From Pedobacter changchengzhani (GTDB taxonomy: Bacteria > Bacteroidota > Bacteroidia > Sphingobacteriales > Sphingobacteriaceae): a DNA stretch of 64,000 bases. The notes under the pieces were generated by a model, which searched no databases, was not told where the DNA came from, and saw only the letters and a list, made by a program, of their open reading frames with translations. The position numbers and the translations under genes were made by a program. Of the stretch, positions 7,507 through 16,396 are shown in pieces. The stretch is taken from positions 124,001 through 188,000 of the forward strand of contig NZ_SJCY01000002.1 of assembly GCF_004354365.1 (NCBI RefSeq), written 5' to 3'. Every line of letters begins with the position of its first letter. Position 1 is the stretch's first letter.

Positions 7507-8646
7507 ATGAAAAAAATATTATTATCTGCCTTAGCACTAATGCCTATGGCTTTAATGGCGCAACAGCCATTTACAGTAAACGGCAGTGTTAAAGGTTTAA
7601 AAACTGGCGATAAGGTTTACCTCGTTTATCAAGGTGCCGACGAAAGAATAACCGATTCGGCTACAGTTACCGATGGTAACTTTACTTTTGCGGGCACAAT
7701 TAAAAACACATCGCCAAGCAATTTATTCAAAAATAAAAACCCTTATGTTAATCAGCCTGCTGAAGGGGAAGTTTTAGACTTTCTGACAGTTTACTTAGAG
7801 CCTACATCTATTTTAGTAAAAGGAACAGATTCTTTAAAAAATGCAACAATTACTGGTTCAGCTGTAAATGATGACAATAAAAAGTTGCAAGTGGCCACTA
7901 AAGCCATTACCGCCGAGCTTGCGAAAATTAACGCAGAATATGCTGGTTACACTGCAGAGCAGAAGCAAAACAAAGAAATAATGGATGCTTTGAAAACTCG
8001 TTTTGAAAATGTTTCTGCAGGGATGACACCAGTTTTATTGGATTTTATAAAAAACAATCCAAAATCGTACATTAGTTTAAGTGCGATATCAGATTTAGCA
8101 AGTGATCCCGATCAAGTGCAAGTAGCAGAAAAAAGCTACAATACTTTATCGCCAGAATTAAAAGCAAGCGCTTTAGGGGTGAAATTGGCTGAAACATTTA
8201 GTGCAGCTACTAAAACAAGTGTTGGCACAATGGCGATGAACTTTACACAAAATGATGTAAATGACAAGCCAGTATCATTATCTGATTATAAAGGTAAATA
8301 TGTTTTGTTAGATTTTTGGGCATCATGGTGCGGACCCTGTCGCCAAGAAAACCCTAACGTTGTTGCAGCTTATAATAAATACAAAGATAAAGGTTTTACC
8401 GTTTTAGGCGTTTCGTTAGATCGTCCTGGTAAAAAAGATGCTTGGTTAAAAGCAATTGCTGATGATAAACTAGCTTGGACTCATGTTTCGGATTTAAAAT
8501 TTTGGAATAATGAAGTTGCCAAAATGTATGGCATTCGTTCTATTCCAGCAAACTTTTTGATTGACCCAAGTGGAAAGATTATTGCAAAAGGTTTGAGAGA
8601 AGAAGCGTTGCAGAATAAACTTGAAGAATTATTAGGCAACAAATAG
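7507..8646 (+). CDS. DUF4369 / TlpA-like thioredoxin-fold exported protein
   Basis: This 379-residue protein begins with a signal peptide (MKKILLSALALMPMALMAQQ), followed by a DUF4369 beta domain (about 22-130), a helical linker with a short coiled region (about 130-235) and a C-terminal AhpC/TSA-type thioredoxin domain. The redox motif is WASWCGPC with Cys275 and Cys278, and the cis-proline segment is IRSIPANFLID. It is probably a periplasmic thiol-disulfide oxidoreductase like TlpA/ResA that reduces target disulfides; the partner is unknown. Its last codons and following hairpin are the template for the tandem array that follows, where the unit keeps a recognisable CTTG-GAATTA-TA-GCAA-AAT-GTAAT core from this gene tail. 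Confidence 0.88.
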   Translation: MKKILLSALALMPMALMAQQPFTVNGSVKGLKTGDKVYLVYQGADERITDSATVTDGNFTFAGTIKNTSPSNLFKNKNPYVNQPAEGEVLDFLTVYLEPTSILVKGTDSLKNATITGSAVNDDNKKLQVATKAITAELAKINAEYAGYTAEQKQNKEIMDALKTRFENVSAGMTPVLLDFIKNNPKSYISLSAISDLASDPDQVQVAEKSYNTLSPELKASALGVKLAETFSAATKTSVGTMAMNFTQNDVNDKPVSLSDYKGKYVLLDFWASWCGPCRQENPNVVAAYNKYKDKGFTVLGVSLDRPGKKDAWLKAIADDKLAWTHVSDLKFWNNEVAKMYGIRSIPANFLIDPSGKIIAKGLREEALQNKLEELLGNK

Positions 8647-9445
8647 TAATAGCTAAAATATTTAGCCAGTATATACTAAAGAAGTCAAGTTTTTAAAACT
8701 TGACTTCTTTTTTTGTTGGTGCTTGTTGAATTACTAAAGCAAATTGTAATAATATTTAGCGAGTATATATTTTAAAGGAGTCAAGTTTTTTAAAACTTGA
8801 CTCCTTTTTTTTGTTGCAGCTTGTTGAATTACTAAAGCAAATCGTAATAATATTTAGTAAGTATATATTTTAAAGAAGTCAAGTTTTAAAAACTTGAATT
8901 CTTTTTTTTGTTGGTGCTTGTTGAATTACTAAAGCAAATCGTAATAATATTTAGCCAGTATATATTTTAAAGAAGTCAAGTTTTTAAAACTTGACTTCTT
9001 TTTGTTGGTGCTTGTTGAATTACTAAAGCAAATCTTAATAATATTTAGCGAGTATGTATTTTAAAGGAGTCAAGTTTTTAAAACTTGACTTCTTTTTTGT
9101 TGGTGCTTGTTGAATTACTAAAGCAAATTGTAATAATATTTAGTGAGTATATACTAAAGAAGTCAAGTTTTAAAAACTTGACTTCTTTTTTGTTGGTGCT
9201 TGTTGAATTACTAAAGCAAATCGTAATAATATTCAGCGAGTATATATTTTAAAGAAGTCAAGTTTTTAAAACTTGACTTCTTTTTTGTTGGAACTTGTTG
9301 AATTACTAAAGCAAATCGTAATAATATTTAGCGAGTATATATTTTAAAGTTGGTGCTTGTTGAATTATTAAAGCAAATTGTAATAATATTTAGCGAGTAT
9401 ATATTTTAAGAAGTCAAGTTTTTAAAACTTGACTTCTTTTTTTAA
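8647..9445. repeat. tandem array 1: about nine 93-98-bp units with terminator-like palindromes
   Basis: The array lies between two convergent genes (thioredoxin-like and purD). Each unit has a 31-34-nt palindrome (arms AAAGAAGTCAAGTTT/AAACTTGACTTCTTT) followed by a T run and a spacer containing GTTGGTGCTTGTTGAATTA, GCAAAT and AATATTTAG. Palindromes start near 8678, 8774, 8872, 8969, 9063, 9156, 9251 and 9408; one unit near 9346 has lost its palindrome. The spacer is a diverged copy of the 3' end of the preceding gene. The hairpins should work as bidirectional terminators. The same palindrome recurs in the array at 37471-38483. Confidence 0.92.
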
Positions 9446-9486
9446 AACAATAATATTCACAATTTTAATGGCCGAGAAATCATTTT

Positions 9487-10758
9487 CTAGATTAAATCGA
9501 AACCAATATCTTCTCTAAAATATTTACCATCAAAATAAATACGACCTGCATCAGCAGTAGCACATTGTAGCGCTGTAAATAAATCTTTCTGTAAGCTTGT
9601 TATCGCAATTACTCTACCACCATTGGTTTTAACCACATCGTTTTCTAACAATGTACCTGCATGGAAAGCAGTGGAATGCCTAAGGTTATCGATACCCGCA
9701 ATTGCTTTACCTTTTAAATATTGTCCTGGATAACCACCAGCTACAATCATTACGGTTGCAGCAGTTTGATTTGAAATTTTTAGTTGAATACTATTCAATT
9801 TTTTCTCGGCAGTTGCCACAAAAAGCGCTACCAAATCATTTTCAATTCTTGGTATTACACTTTCAGTTTCCGGATCACCCATTCTTGCATTATATTCAAT
9901 GATGAATGGATCATCACCAACTTTTATTAATCCAAAGAAGATAAAACCGGTATAATCTATATTGTCTTTCTTTAATCCTTCTACGGTAGGCTTAATAATT
10001 CTTTCTTCTACCTTTTGTAAAAATTCTGGCGTTGCAAAAGGAACAGGCGAAACGGAACCCATACCACCTGTGTTTAAACCTGTATCAGCTTGACCAATTC
10101 TTTTATAATCTTTCGCAGATGGAAGTGTGACATAATTTTCGCCATCCGTTAAAATGAAAACTGAAAGCTCTATTCCGCTTAAAAATTCTTCGATAACAAC
10201 AGTTGCGCCAGCAGAACCAAATTTGCCACCGAGCATTAATTTTAATTCTTCTTGTGCTTCTATTGTTTCTGTGCAGATTAAAACGCCTTTACCCGCAGCT
10301 AAACCATCGGCTTTTAAAACCACAGGTAACGCATGGTTTTGCAAATAAGCTAAGCCATCTGCTAAGGTTTGAGGTGTGAAAGACTTTGAGGCGGCGGTTG
10401 GAATATTATGACGGGCCATAAATTGCTTAGAAAAATCTTTACTTCCTTCTAAAATTGCACCGTCTTTTTTTGGCCCGATTACTGGAATATGAGCAATGGA
10501 ATTATCTGCTAAAAAATAATCGTGGATACCGTTAACCAAAGGTTCTTCGGGGCCAACAATAACCATATCGATTTGCTCATTAAGTGTAATGGCCTTTATC
10601 GCATCAAAATCATTTACACTAATGTTGATGTTTTTACCAAATTGGCCAGTACCACCATTACCGGGTGCAATAATCAATTTATCGCAAAGGGGAGATTGTT
10701 TAAGTTTCCAGGCAAATGCACACTCTCTGCCACCTGATCCTAATAGTAAGATGTTCAT
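9487..10758 (-). CDS. purD: phosphoribosylamine-glycine ligase (GAR synthetase)
   Basis: The 423-residue enzyme has the family's usual length. It joins phosphoribosylamine and glycine with ATP in the second step of de novo purine synthesis. N-terminal MNILLLGSGGRECAFAWKL and GPEEPLVNG are diagnostic, followed by the ATP-grasp parts VLKADGLAAGKGV, EEFLSGIELSVF, TGGMGSVSPVP and EYNARMGDPETE (Mg/ATP ligands), and the C-terminal biotin-carboxylase-like lobe with GRVIAIT. It is a single gene here, not in a purine operon. On the minus strand a perfect TATCTTTG -7 box (10771-10764) ends only five bases before the ATG, suggesting a leaderless or very short-leader mRNA. Confidence 0.96.
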   Translation of the reverse strand: MNILLLGSGGRECAFAWKLKQSPLCDKLIIAPGNGGTGQFGKNINISVNDFDAIKAITLNEQIDMVIVGPEEPLVNGIHDYFLADNSIAHIPVIGPKKDGAILEGSKDFSKQFMARHNIPTAASKSFTPQTLADGLAYLQNHALPVVLKADGLAAGKGVLICTETIEAQEELKLMLGGKFGSAGATVVIEEFLSGIELSVFILTDGENYVTLPSAKDYKRIGQADTGLNTGGMGSVSPVPFATPEFLQKVEERIIKPTVEGLKKDNIDYTGFIFFGLIKVGDDPFIIEYNARMGDPETESVIPRIENDLVALFVATAEKKLNSIQLKISNQTAATVMIVAGGYPGQYLKGKAIAGIDNLRHSTAFHAGTLLENDVVKTNGGRVIAITSLQKDLFTALQCATADAGRIYFDGKYFREDIGFDLI

Positions 10759-10763
10759 ATTGG

Positions 10764-10771
10764 CAAAGATA
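10764..10771 (-). promoter_or_regulatory. -7 box of purD promoter
   Basis: TATCTTTG on the minus strand matches the Bacteroidetes -7 consensus TAnnTTTG and lies five bases from the purD ATG. No well-spaced -33 TTTG was found, so the assignment rests on the -7 box and its position. Confidence 0.45.
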
Positions 10772-10880
10772 ATATTTTAGTATCAAGAAGCGAGCATCAA
10801 GTATCAAGATTTGGGTACTTGTAACTTACAACGTCTCCTTGTTTAAACTACAATCCTCAACTTTTTACCTTTAATTTTTT

Positions 10881-11762
10881 TTAGCTGCCTTTCACTCCTC
10901 GAGTCATTTGTTCTAGCATATCCCACATATCGTTCGGAATTGCTTCCAAACCATTCATTTGTCCTGCGCCCTGAAGCCATTCGCCACCATCAATGGTGAT
11001 TACTTCGCCATTAATATAACCTGAAAAATCGCTTATTAAAAAAGCAGCCAAATTTGCAAGTTCTTGATGATCGCCAACACGTTTCAACGGCACGCGGTTT
11101 TTAAAATCGAATTTCTTAGCTAAATCTCCAGGTAATAGTCTCTCCCACGCACCTTTTGTTGGAAAAGGACCTGGAGCGATCGCGTTTGTACGTATTCCAT
11201 ATTTACCCCACTCTACTGCTAATGATCTTGTTAAAGCCAAAACCCCGCCTTTAGCACATGCAGAAGGCACAACATAGGCTGATCCTGTAAAGGCATAAGT
11301 TGTAATAATATTCAACACTGTTGCAGGCTGTTTTGCAGCAATCCAATGTTTCCCAAAAGCTAGCGTACAATTTACCGTTCCTTTTAAAACAATATCTATA
11401 ATTGATGAGAATGCATTGGCAGATAACCTTTCGGTTGGAGAGATGAAATTACCAGCGGCATTATTAATTAACCCATCAACTTGCCCAAAATGCGTTAAAG
11501 TTTTGGCTAACATTGCTTCTACTTGATCATTTTCCCGCACATCGCAGGCAACAGCTAAAACCTTACCTCCTGTCTTCTCTTCCATTTCATCGGCAGTTTT
11601 TTGCAAAACATCTTGCTTCCTGCTGGTTATAACTAAATTTGCGCCCAACTTTAAAAAGTAAATACCCATGGCCTTACCTAATCCGGTACCACCGCCAGTA
11701 ATTACAATCGTTTTTCCTTTTAAGGCGTCATCTCTAAGCATTGGTGAATTGTAGTTTGCCAT
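10881..11762 (-). CDS. 2,4-dienoyl-CoA reductase-like SDR
   Basis: The 293-residue classical SDR has TGGGTGLGK (22-30), NNAAGN (100-105), and the catalytic pair Tyr156 (ITTYAFTG) and Lys171 (SACAKGG), 15 residues apart. This spacing, with no YxxxK motif, is what mitochondrial/peroxisomal 2,4-dienoyl-CoA reductase (DECR1: Tyr199/Lys214) shows. The APGPFPTKGA loop and the C-terminal MLEQMTRG helix also agree. It should reduce 2,4-dienoyl-CoA with NADPH during beta-oxidation of unsaturated fatty acids. The next gene upstream on the same strand is an enoyl-CoA isomerase-like gene that would complement it, though 505 bp of tandem repeats separate the two. Confidence 0.88.
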   Translation of the reverse strand: MANYNSPMLRDDALKGKTIVITGGGTGLGKAMGIYFLKLGANLVITSRKQDVLQKTADEMEEKTGGKVLAVACDVRENDQVEAMLAKTLTHFGQVDGLINNAAGNFISPTERLSANAFSSIIDIVLKGTVNCTLAFGKHWIAAKQPATVLNIITTYAFTGSAYVVPSACAKGGVLALTRSLAVEWGKYGIRTNAIAPGPFPTKGAWERLLPGDLAKKFDFKNRVPLKRVGDHQELANLAAFLISDFSGYINGEVITIDGGEWLQGAGQMNGLEAIPNDMWDMLEQMTRGVKGS

Positions 11763-11764
11763 AT

Positions 11765-12262
11765 TGGTTAGTTTTTTGGTTGATTAGTTTTTTTGGTTAG
11801 TTAGTTAGTTGGTTAGTTTTTTGGTTGATTAGTTGGTTGGCTTACTATAGTTAAAACGAAAAGTTATCATTCACCATCTGCGACTCATCACTCATAACTC
11901 ATAGCTATAACGTTGGCTTACTATAGTTAAAACGAAAAGTTATTATTCACCATCTACGACTCGCAAACTCATCACTCATCACTCATAACTCATAACTATA
12001 ACGTTGGCTTACTATAGTTAAAACGAAAAGTTATGAGTCGCCATCTACGACTCGCAAACTCATCACTCATCACTCATAACTCATAACTATAACGTTGGCT
12101 TACTATAGTTAAAACGAAAGGTTATTATTCACCATCTACGACTCGCAAACTCATAACTATAACGTTGGCTTACTATAGTTAAAACGAAAAGTTATGAGTC
12201 GCCATCTGCGACTCGCAAACTCATCACTCATCACTCATAACTCATATCTCATATCTAAAACC
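11765..12262. repeat. tandem array 3: TTAGTTGG tract plus five 70-91-bp units
   Basis: Positions 11765-11840 are a degenerate tract of TTAGTT/TTGGTT steps. Then five units follow, each with TTGGCTTACTATAGTTAAAA (starting near 11837, 11913, 12004, 12095 and 12165) plus ACGAAAAGTTAT, a CACCATCTACGACTCGCAAA stretch and nested short repeats of ACTCATC and ACTCATA. Unit lengths are 76, 91, 91 and 70 bp because of different numbers of the short repeats. Unlike arrays 1 and 2 there is no strong hairpin, and I see no copy of a neighbouring gene tail. No reading frame of substance is present. Confidence 0.9.
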
Positions 12263-12267
12263 ATAAC

Positions 12268-13029
12268 TTATTTTCTTTGCAAACTTGCTATAATAACTTT
12301 CAAAATATGTCGTGTTTTTGGCGACCACCATTGTACTAACATTTTTTCTAGTGTTTTAGATTGATCGGCGCTAAGGTCTCTAATTAAATCTTCGCGAATA
12401 TTTAGCTTACTTTGAGACCAAGTATTGCTTTCAAGCTCCATATATTTCTTAATCTTTCTCGTTGCAGCGGTTAATAAACTTTCGTTCTTTACAATTTCAT
12501 CAATTAACCCTACCGCTAAAGCCTCTTCAGGATTATACAATTTACCAGTAAGTAAACTTCTCGATGCTTCGGCATTTCCGATCCAGAAAGAATAAAGTTT
12601 AAAAATACTATTGGGTACAATTATACCAACAGGAACCTCATTTAAACCAATAATAAACTGGCCCTCGGCCATGATTCTATAATCGCATGCTAAGGCCATA
12701 ACGCAACCACCAGCTGGGCTGTGACCGCTAATTGCTGCAATAATCGGCTTCTTAAAAGCAACAAGATCTGCCGTGAATTTAAAGAACAGCTCAAAAAAAG
12801 TTTTTAGTTCTTTTTCATCATAATCGTAAAGTTCTATCAAATCTAAACCTGCCGAAAAAAACGGACTGTTCCCTGTTAAGATTACGCCACCAATATTTTC
12901 ATCATTCGAAATATTTTCCAACATATCGTTAAGCTCGGTTAAAAGCTCGGTATTTAGCGGGTTGGATTTGCCTCGACTAAGCGTTATTGTTGCTAAACGA
13001 TCGGTTACACTAACCTTAATGGTATTCAT
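12268..13029 (-). CDS. enoyl-CoA hydratase/isomerase family, delta3,delta2-enoyl-CoA isomerase-like
   Basis: The 253-residue crotonase-fold protein has oxyanion-hole segments FFSAGLDL (57-64) and SGHSPAGGC (101-109), and one catalytic glutamate, Glu131 in IGLNEVPVGII. The position of the second hydratase glutamate is occupied by the SPAGGC segment with no Glu. The LNE-x-x-x-GI-x-x-P pattern matches mitochondrial ECI1-type isomerases, which move 3-enoyl double bonds to the 2-position. The enzyme probably acts in beta-oxidation of unsaturated acyl-CoAs together with the dienoyl-CoA reductase downstream. A generic hydratase cannot be excluded. It is separated from the upstream MG2/plug gene by 12 bp, so a shared transcript is likely. 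Confidence 0.82.
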   Translation of the reverse strand: MNTIKVSVTDRLATITLSRGKSNPLNTELLTELNDMLENISNDENIGGVILTGNSPFFSAGLDLIELYDYDEKELKTFFELFFKFTADLVAFKKPIIAAISGHSPAGGCVMALACDYRIMAEGQFIIGLNEVPVGIIVPNSIFKLYSFWIGNAEASRSLLTGKLYNPEEALAVGLIDEIVKNESLLTAATRKIKKYMELESNTWSQSKLNIREDLIRDLSADQSKTLEKMLVQWWSPKTRHILKVIIASLQRK

Positions 13030-13041
13030 AATTTTCTACTT

Positions 13042-15732
13042 TTATTTTACTTCGTAAGTGTACACTTTCCTTGCCAAATGGCCAACAATGTCCAAACCTT
13101 CTATCACTACTCTATACGTTCCGGGCTCATCTGCGTTGTAAAACTCTAACTGTGCATTGCCATCTTTATCCGTTATCACCTGTGGGGCCCAATAAATGGT
13201 AGTTCTTAAGTCCATTTTCGAACTTCTATTTTCGTTATCATATTTTGGCGCATAAAACTCTCGAGATACTGATAATCCCTTTGGTGCAATGGTAACAATA
13301 CCTGGCGCGTAACGGGTAGTGCGAAAGCTTCCATCACCGCGTTTAGTTGTAATAATTATTATACCACCCGCACCTTGCCCACCATAAATTGCAGTGTTAC
13401 CAATGCTTTTTAAAAGTTCTATTGTTTCTACATCAGATGGCGTAACGTTATCCAAAAAATCTGGCTCAACGGGAATACCATCCAAAATTATATTAATTGG
13501 AATACCTTGACTACGCATTAGGAAAAACTTTCTGTCACGACTAATAACGCCTGGTAACCTACCCTCTAAACACTGCGATAAAGTGACACAAGCTTTTAAA
13601 TCTTCGGCACTCATTACAAAATCTGCATGTCCACTTCCGTTTAAATTTGATGTATTTTTAGTCGGGTTTTTCTTTTGGGTAATTGTAATATCGTTAAGTT
13701 TAATGGTTCTTTCTAACAAACCTAAGCGCGTCATTTCGTTAAAATAATTATCGCTTTCTTTTATGTACTTCATTAAAGAATTATTGACGTTTATCTCTAC
13801 TTCAGCACCATTTTTATTTTTTGTTACAATTTGTCTTGGGTCAACATCTAGCGTAATATCAACAAATTTACGTTCGGTTTTTGTTCTGGCTTGTACAATA
13901 AAACTCGTGCTATCGCCAAAAATCAAATTGTCAAAACTAAATTTTCCTTCGGCATTGGTAACCGTATCCAGCATAAAAAAACCTCCTTTGGTTGATAAAA
14001 TCATTACCTTACCTCCAACAACTGGATTTTTGCCTTTCATAATTTTGCCACTTATGGATACATTTTGTTCTGGCTTATAAGTAATTGTAGGCTCAACATT
14101 ATTAATTACATTCTTCCATAATATTCTTGTCCACCCTTGCGTTAGCATCAAATCATCTAATTCTTGTACGGTGTTAGCATCATCATTTAAGAAATAATGG
14201 TTAGGTTTTTCTACATATCCTGTTAAATCGGATGTTAAAAGAAAGCTGGTTAAAATGTTGGTTTCATTATCCTCATCAGGTGCAATTTTTGTAGCATTTG
14301 TAACGGCTACAGAAAAACTTCCCATAATGGGTTTTTGTTGGTTAGTTGCATTAAAAGCGAAAGTGGTCTTTCCTCTTTTGAGTGTAGAAACCTTTGTTGT
14401 ATTTAAATTTAAAGCTATAAAATCAGTATTATTTTTTATAAAAATTAAACGCTCCGCTATTGGCAAATTATCGGCAGAGAATAAGGTAAACTGTACAATG
14501 CCCGATGGTAAAGTCTTTTTTGGAATGTTTGCTATTACAACTTGTTTGTTCATTACTGCTTTAGAAACGTAAAAAACATTTCCATTTTGTTGCGCTACAA
14601 TTTTTAATTCACCTTTTTGAAGTAAATCTTCGGTAGCCATCAATTTTAAAGACACGCTACCTGTATCTAAATTATTAATCGCCATTACATAACCACTAGC
14701 ATTTGGTTTAGGCAACTTTATATCTTTTATCGATCCATCTTTAAACTTAATTTTGGCGGTGTACGATTTATTAGCCTGCATTGTAACCGTAAAATGACCC
14801 ATTCCTAAAAACGGCGTATCGAAAGAAGTGATTTCACTACCTTCATCATCAAAAATTTGGCCTGTTACATTTTCTCCCTTCCCGTTTGCATTAACCGCTT
14901 TGATTGCAATTTTTTGTGGCAATTCTTGTATTAATGTACCACCTTCGGGCATAAACTGTATATCAACCGAATTAGATGTTGACGTAATTGGGATTAACTT
15001 TGTGACTTTAGATTTGTCGGCCATTGTTAAGGTGGCGTAAATTTTACCACTTTTGTTTAAAGCAGGCTGGTTATTAACGAAGGCAACGCTGATATCGCCT
15101 GTTGAATTGGTTTTTTCTTTGCCTTTAGCGACGTTTTTAGCATCTAACTGCACTTCATAGCTTACCTCTTGATCGTTGTAAGCGATGCCGTTTTTATCTT
15201 CAAAATGAATATTTGCAACTACCTTATCGTTTTCATTTTCTTTAGAAAAACTGTAATTCGTTTTAGTAAATACTTTGTTAGACCAGCTATTGCCAATTTT
15301 TATCGTTTTATCAAAAAAGAAATTTGGGCCAAAATTGCGCATATAATTGGTGTAAGCCCTAATGCGATAATTGCCTTCGCCTAATGAATCCGTTAGCTTA
15401 AAATCGCCCCAAGTAATGCCACTCATAAGTGGAATCCTCAATTGTTTTTTAACCGAATCCTTTTCATTTATAAGCTCTACATAAATAATTTTGCTCAAAT
15501 TAGAAGGTGCCATCGTTTGCGTATTTAAAACGTATGCTTTAAACCAAATATCATCGCCAATGGCATAATATGGCTTATCTAAATGCAGATGTACTTTTTC
15601 TTGAGGATACTTTTTTGAATAATCTTCTAATTTTTTCAACAGTAAAGTAAATGGATCATCATCCATTTTAAAAGCAAAAAAAGTAAATACAACAAGTATT
15701 AAGCTAAAGCTTAAAATAATTTTGGATTTCAT
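13042..15732 (-). CDS. MG2-domain protein with TonB receptor plug but no barrel
   Basis: The 896-residue protein has an N-terminal signal/anchor (MKSKIILSFSLILVVFTFFAF). Around residues 45-140 it resembles the macroglobulin MG2 domain (EKVHLHLDKPYYAIGDDIWFKAYV). Further beta domains follow, including a carboxypeptidase-regulatory-like fold (about 550-630). A TonB-receptor plug-like domain (about 685-795) shows LSQCLEGRLPGV, INIILDGIPV and IYGGQGAGGIIIITTKRG. The chain ends about 100 residues later, with no room for a 22-strand beta-barrel. This architecture is frequent in Bacteroidetes near SusC-like systems; it may be an envelope scaffold or sensor. It is probably co-transcribed with the downstream enoyl-CoA isomerase-like gene (12-bp gap). 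Confidence 0.8.
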   Translation of the reverse strand: MKSKIILSFSLILVVFTFFAFKMDDDPFTLLLKKLEDYSKKYPQEKVHLHLDKPYYAIGDDIWFKAYVLNTQTMAPSNLSKIIYVELINEKDSVKKQLRIPLMSGITWGDFKLTDSLGEGNYRIRAYTNYMRNFGPNFFFDKTIKIGNSWSNKVFTKTNYSFSKENENDKVVANIHFEDKNGIAYNDQEVSYEVQLDAKNVAKGKEKTNSTGDISVAFVNNQPALNKSGKIYATLTMADKSKVTKLIPITSTSNSVDIQFMPEGGTLIQELPQKIAIKAVNANGKGENVTGQIFDDEGSEITSFDTPFLGMGHFTVTMQANKSYTAKIKFKDGSIKDIKLPKPNASGYVMAINNLDTGSVSLKLMATEDLLQKGELKIVAQQNGNVFYVSKAVMNKQVVIANIPKKTLPSGIVQFTLFSADNLPIAERLIFIKNNTDFIALNLNTTKVSTLKRGKTTFAFNATNQQKPIMGSFSVAVTNATKIAPDEDNETNILTSFLLTSDLTGYVEKPNHYFLNDDANTVQELDDLMLTQGWTRILWKNVINNVEPTITYKPEQNVSISGKIMKGKNPVVGGKVMILSTKGGFFMLDTVTNAEGKFSFDNLIFGDSTSFIVQARTKTERKFVDITLDVDPRQIVTKNKNGAEVEINVNNSLMKYIKESDNYFNEMTRLGLLERTIKLNDITITQKKNPTKNTSNLNGSGHADFVMSAEDLKACVTLSQCLEGRLPGVISRDRKFFLMRSQGIPINIILDGIPVEPDFLDNVTPSDVETIELLKSIGNTAIYGGQGAGGIIIITTKRGDGSFRTTRYAPGIVTIAPKGLSVSREFYAPKYDNENRSSKMDLRTTIYWAPQVITDKDGNAQLEFYNADEPGTYRVVIEGLDIVGHLARKVYTYEVK

Positions 15733-15784
15733 GGCTTGGATTAAAAAATCAATAATATAATGGGATGAAGTTAACGTAAAAAAA

Positions 15785-16321
15785 TTAAAATATATTTTTC
15801 CACATCATGCTTTCTACAGGCCTAGTGGTTTTGTTACTGTATTTCGCATTTCCTTTTGTATTATAAAAGGTTTTTATTTCACCCTCTACTAAAAAGTAAA
15901 TAAGTTGCCCAATTGGCATACCGGCGTAAATTTTTACGGGTTGTGCTACAGAAATTTCCAGTGTCCAAGTATTGCAGAAACCTACGTCGCCTTTGCCGGC
16001 AGTTGCATGTATATCAATACCCAACCGGCCAGTACTGCTTTTACCTTCTAAAAATGGTACGTGTGCATGGGTTTCGGTATATTCGAGTGTTACGCCCAAA
16101 TACAACGTTCCGGGGTGCAGGATGTAGCCATCTTTCGGGATTTCGAAATGTTCTATTTCATTGTGTTGCTTTGCATCAAGAATTCTACTTTTATAAGTGG
16201 CTAAATATTTGCCTAAATGCACATCGTAAGAATTTGTACCTAAACTATTTCTATCGAAAGGCTCGATGATGATTGTACCCTTTTCAATTTCTTCTAATAT
16301 CCGCGTATCAGATAATATCAT
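15785..16321 (-). CDS. dcd: dCTP deaminase
   Basis: The 178-residue enzyme has family length. It converts dCTP to dUTP (or dUMP in the bifunctional form) for thymidylate synthesis. Diagnostic segments are MILSDTRILEEIEKG, EPFDRNSLGTNSYDVHLG, the active-site run FLEGKSSTGRLGIDIHATAG with Ser/Arg, GFCNTWTLEI containing the catalytic glutamate, and GMPIGQLIYF. The C-terminus YSNKTTRPVESMMWKN resembles the lid region. Sequence alone does not separate mono- from bifunctional enzyme. It is divergent from the phosphopantetheinyl transferase gene, with 75 bp between them. Confidence 0.93.
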   Translation of the reverse strand: MILSDTRILEEIEKGTIIIEPFDRNSLGTNSYDVHLGKYLATYKSRILDAKQHNEIEHFEIPKDGYILHPGTLYLGVTLEYTETHAHVPFLEGKSSTGRLGIDIHATAGKGDVGFCNTWTLEISVAQPVKIYAGMPIGQLIYFLVEGEIKTFYNTKGNAKYSNKTTRPVESMMWKNIF

Positions 16322-16396
16322 TATTATTATGTTTATTTTTGCCCTAAATTTATTATTTATTTAAGATAATATTGCATACAATCAGCGATTTTAAAA

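Noticed and set aside
8647..9445. CRISPR array
   Set aside because: The parts between palindromes are also repeated, not unique spacers, and no cas genes are near; the same holds for 37471-38483.
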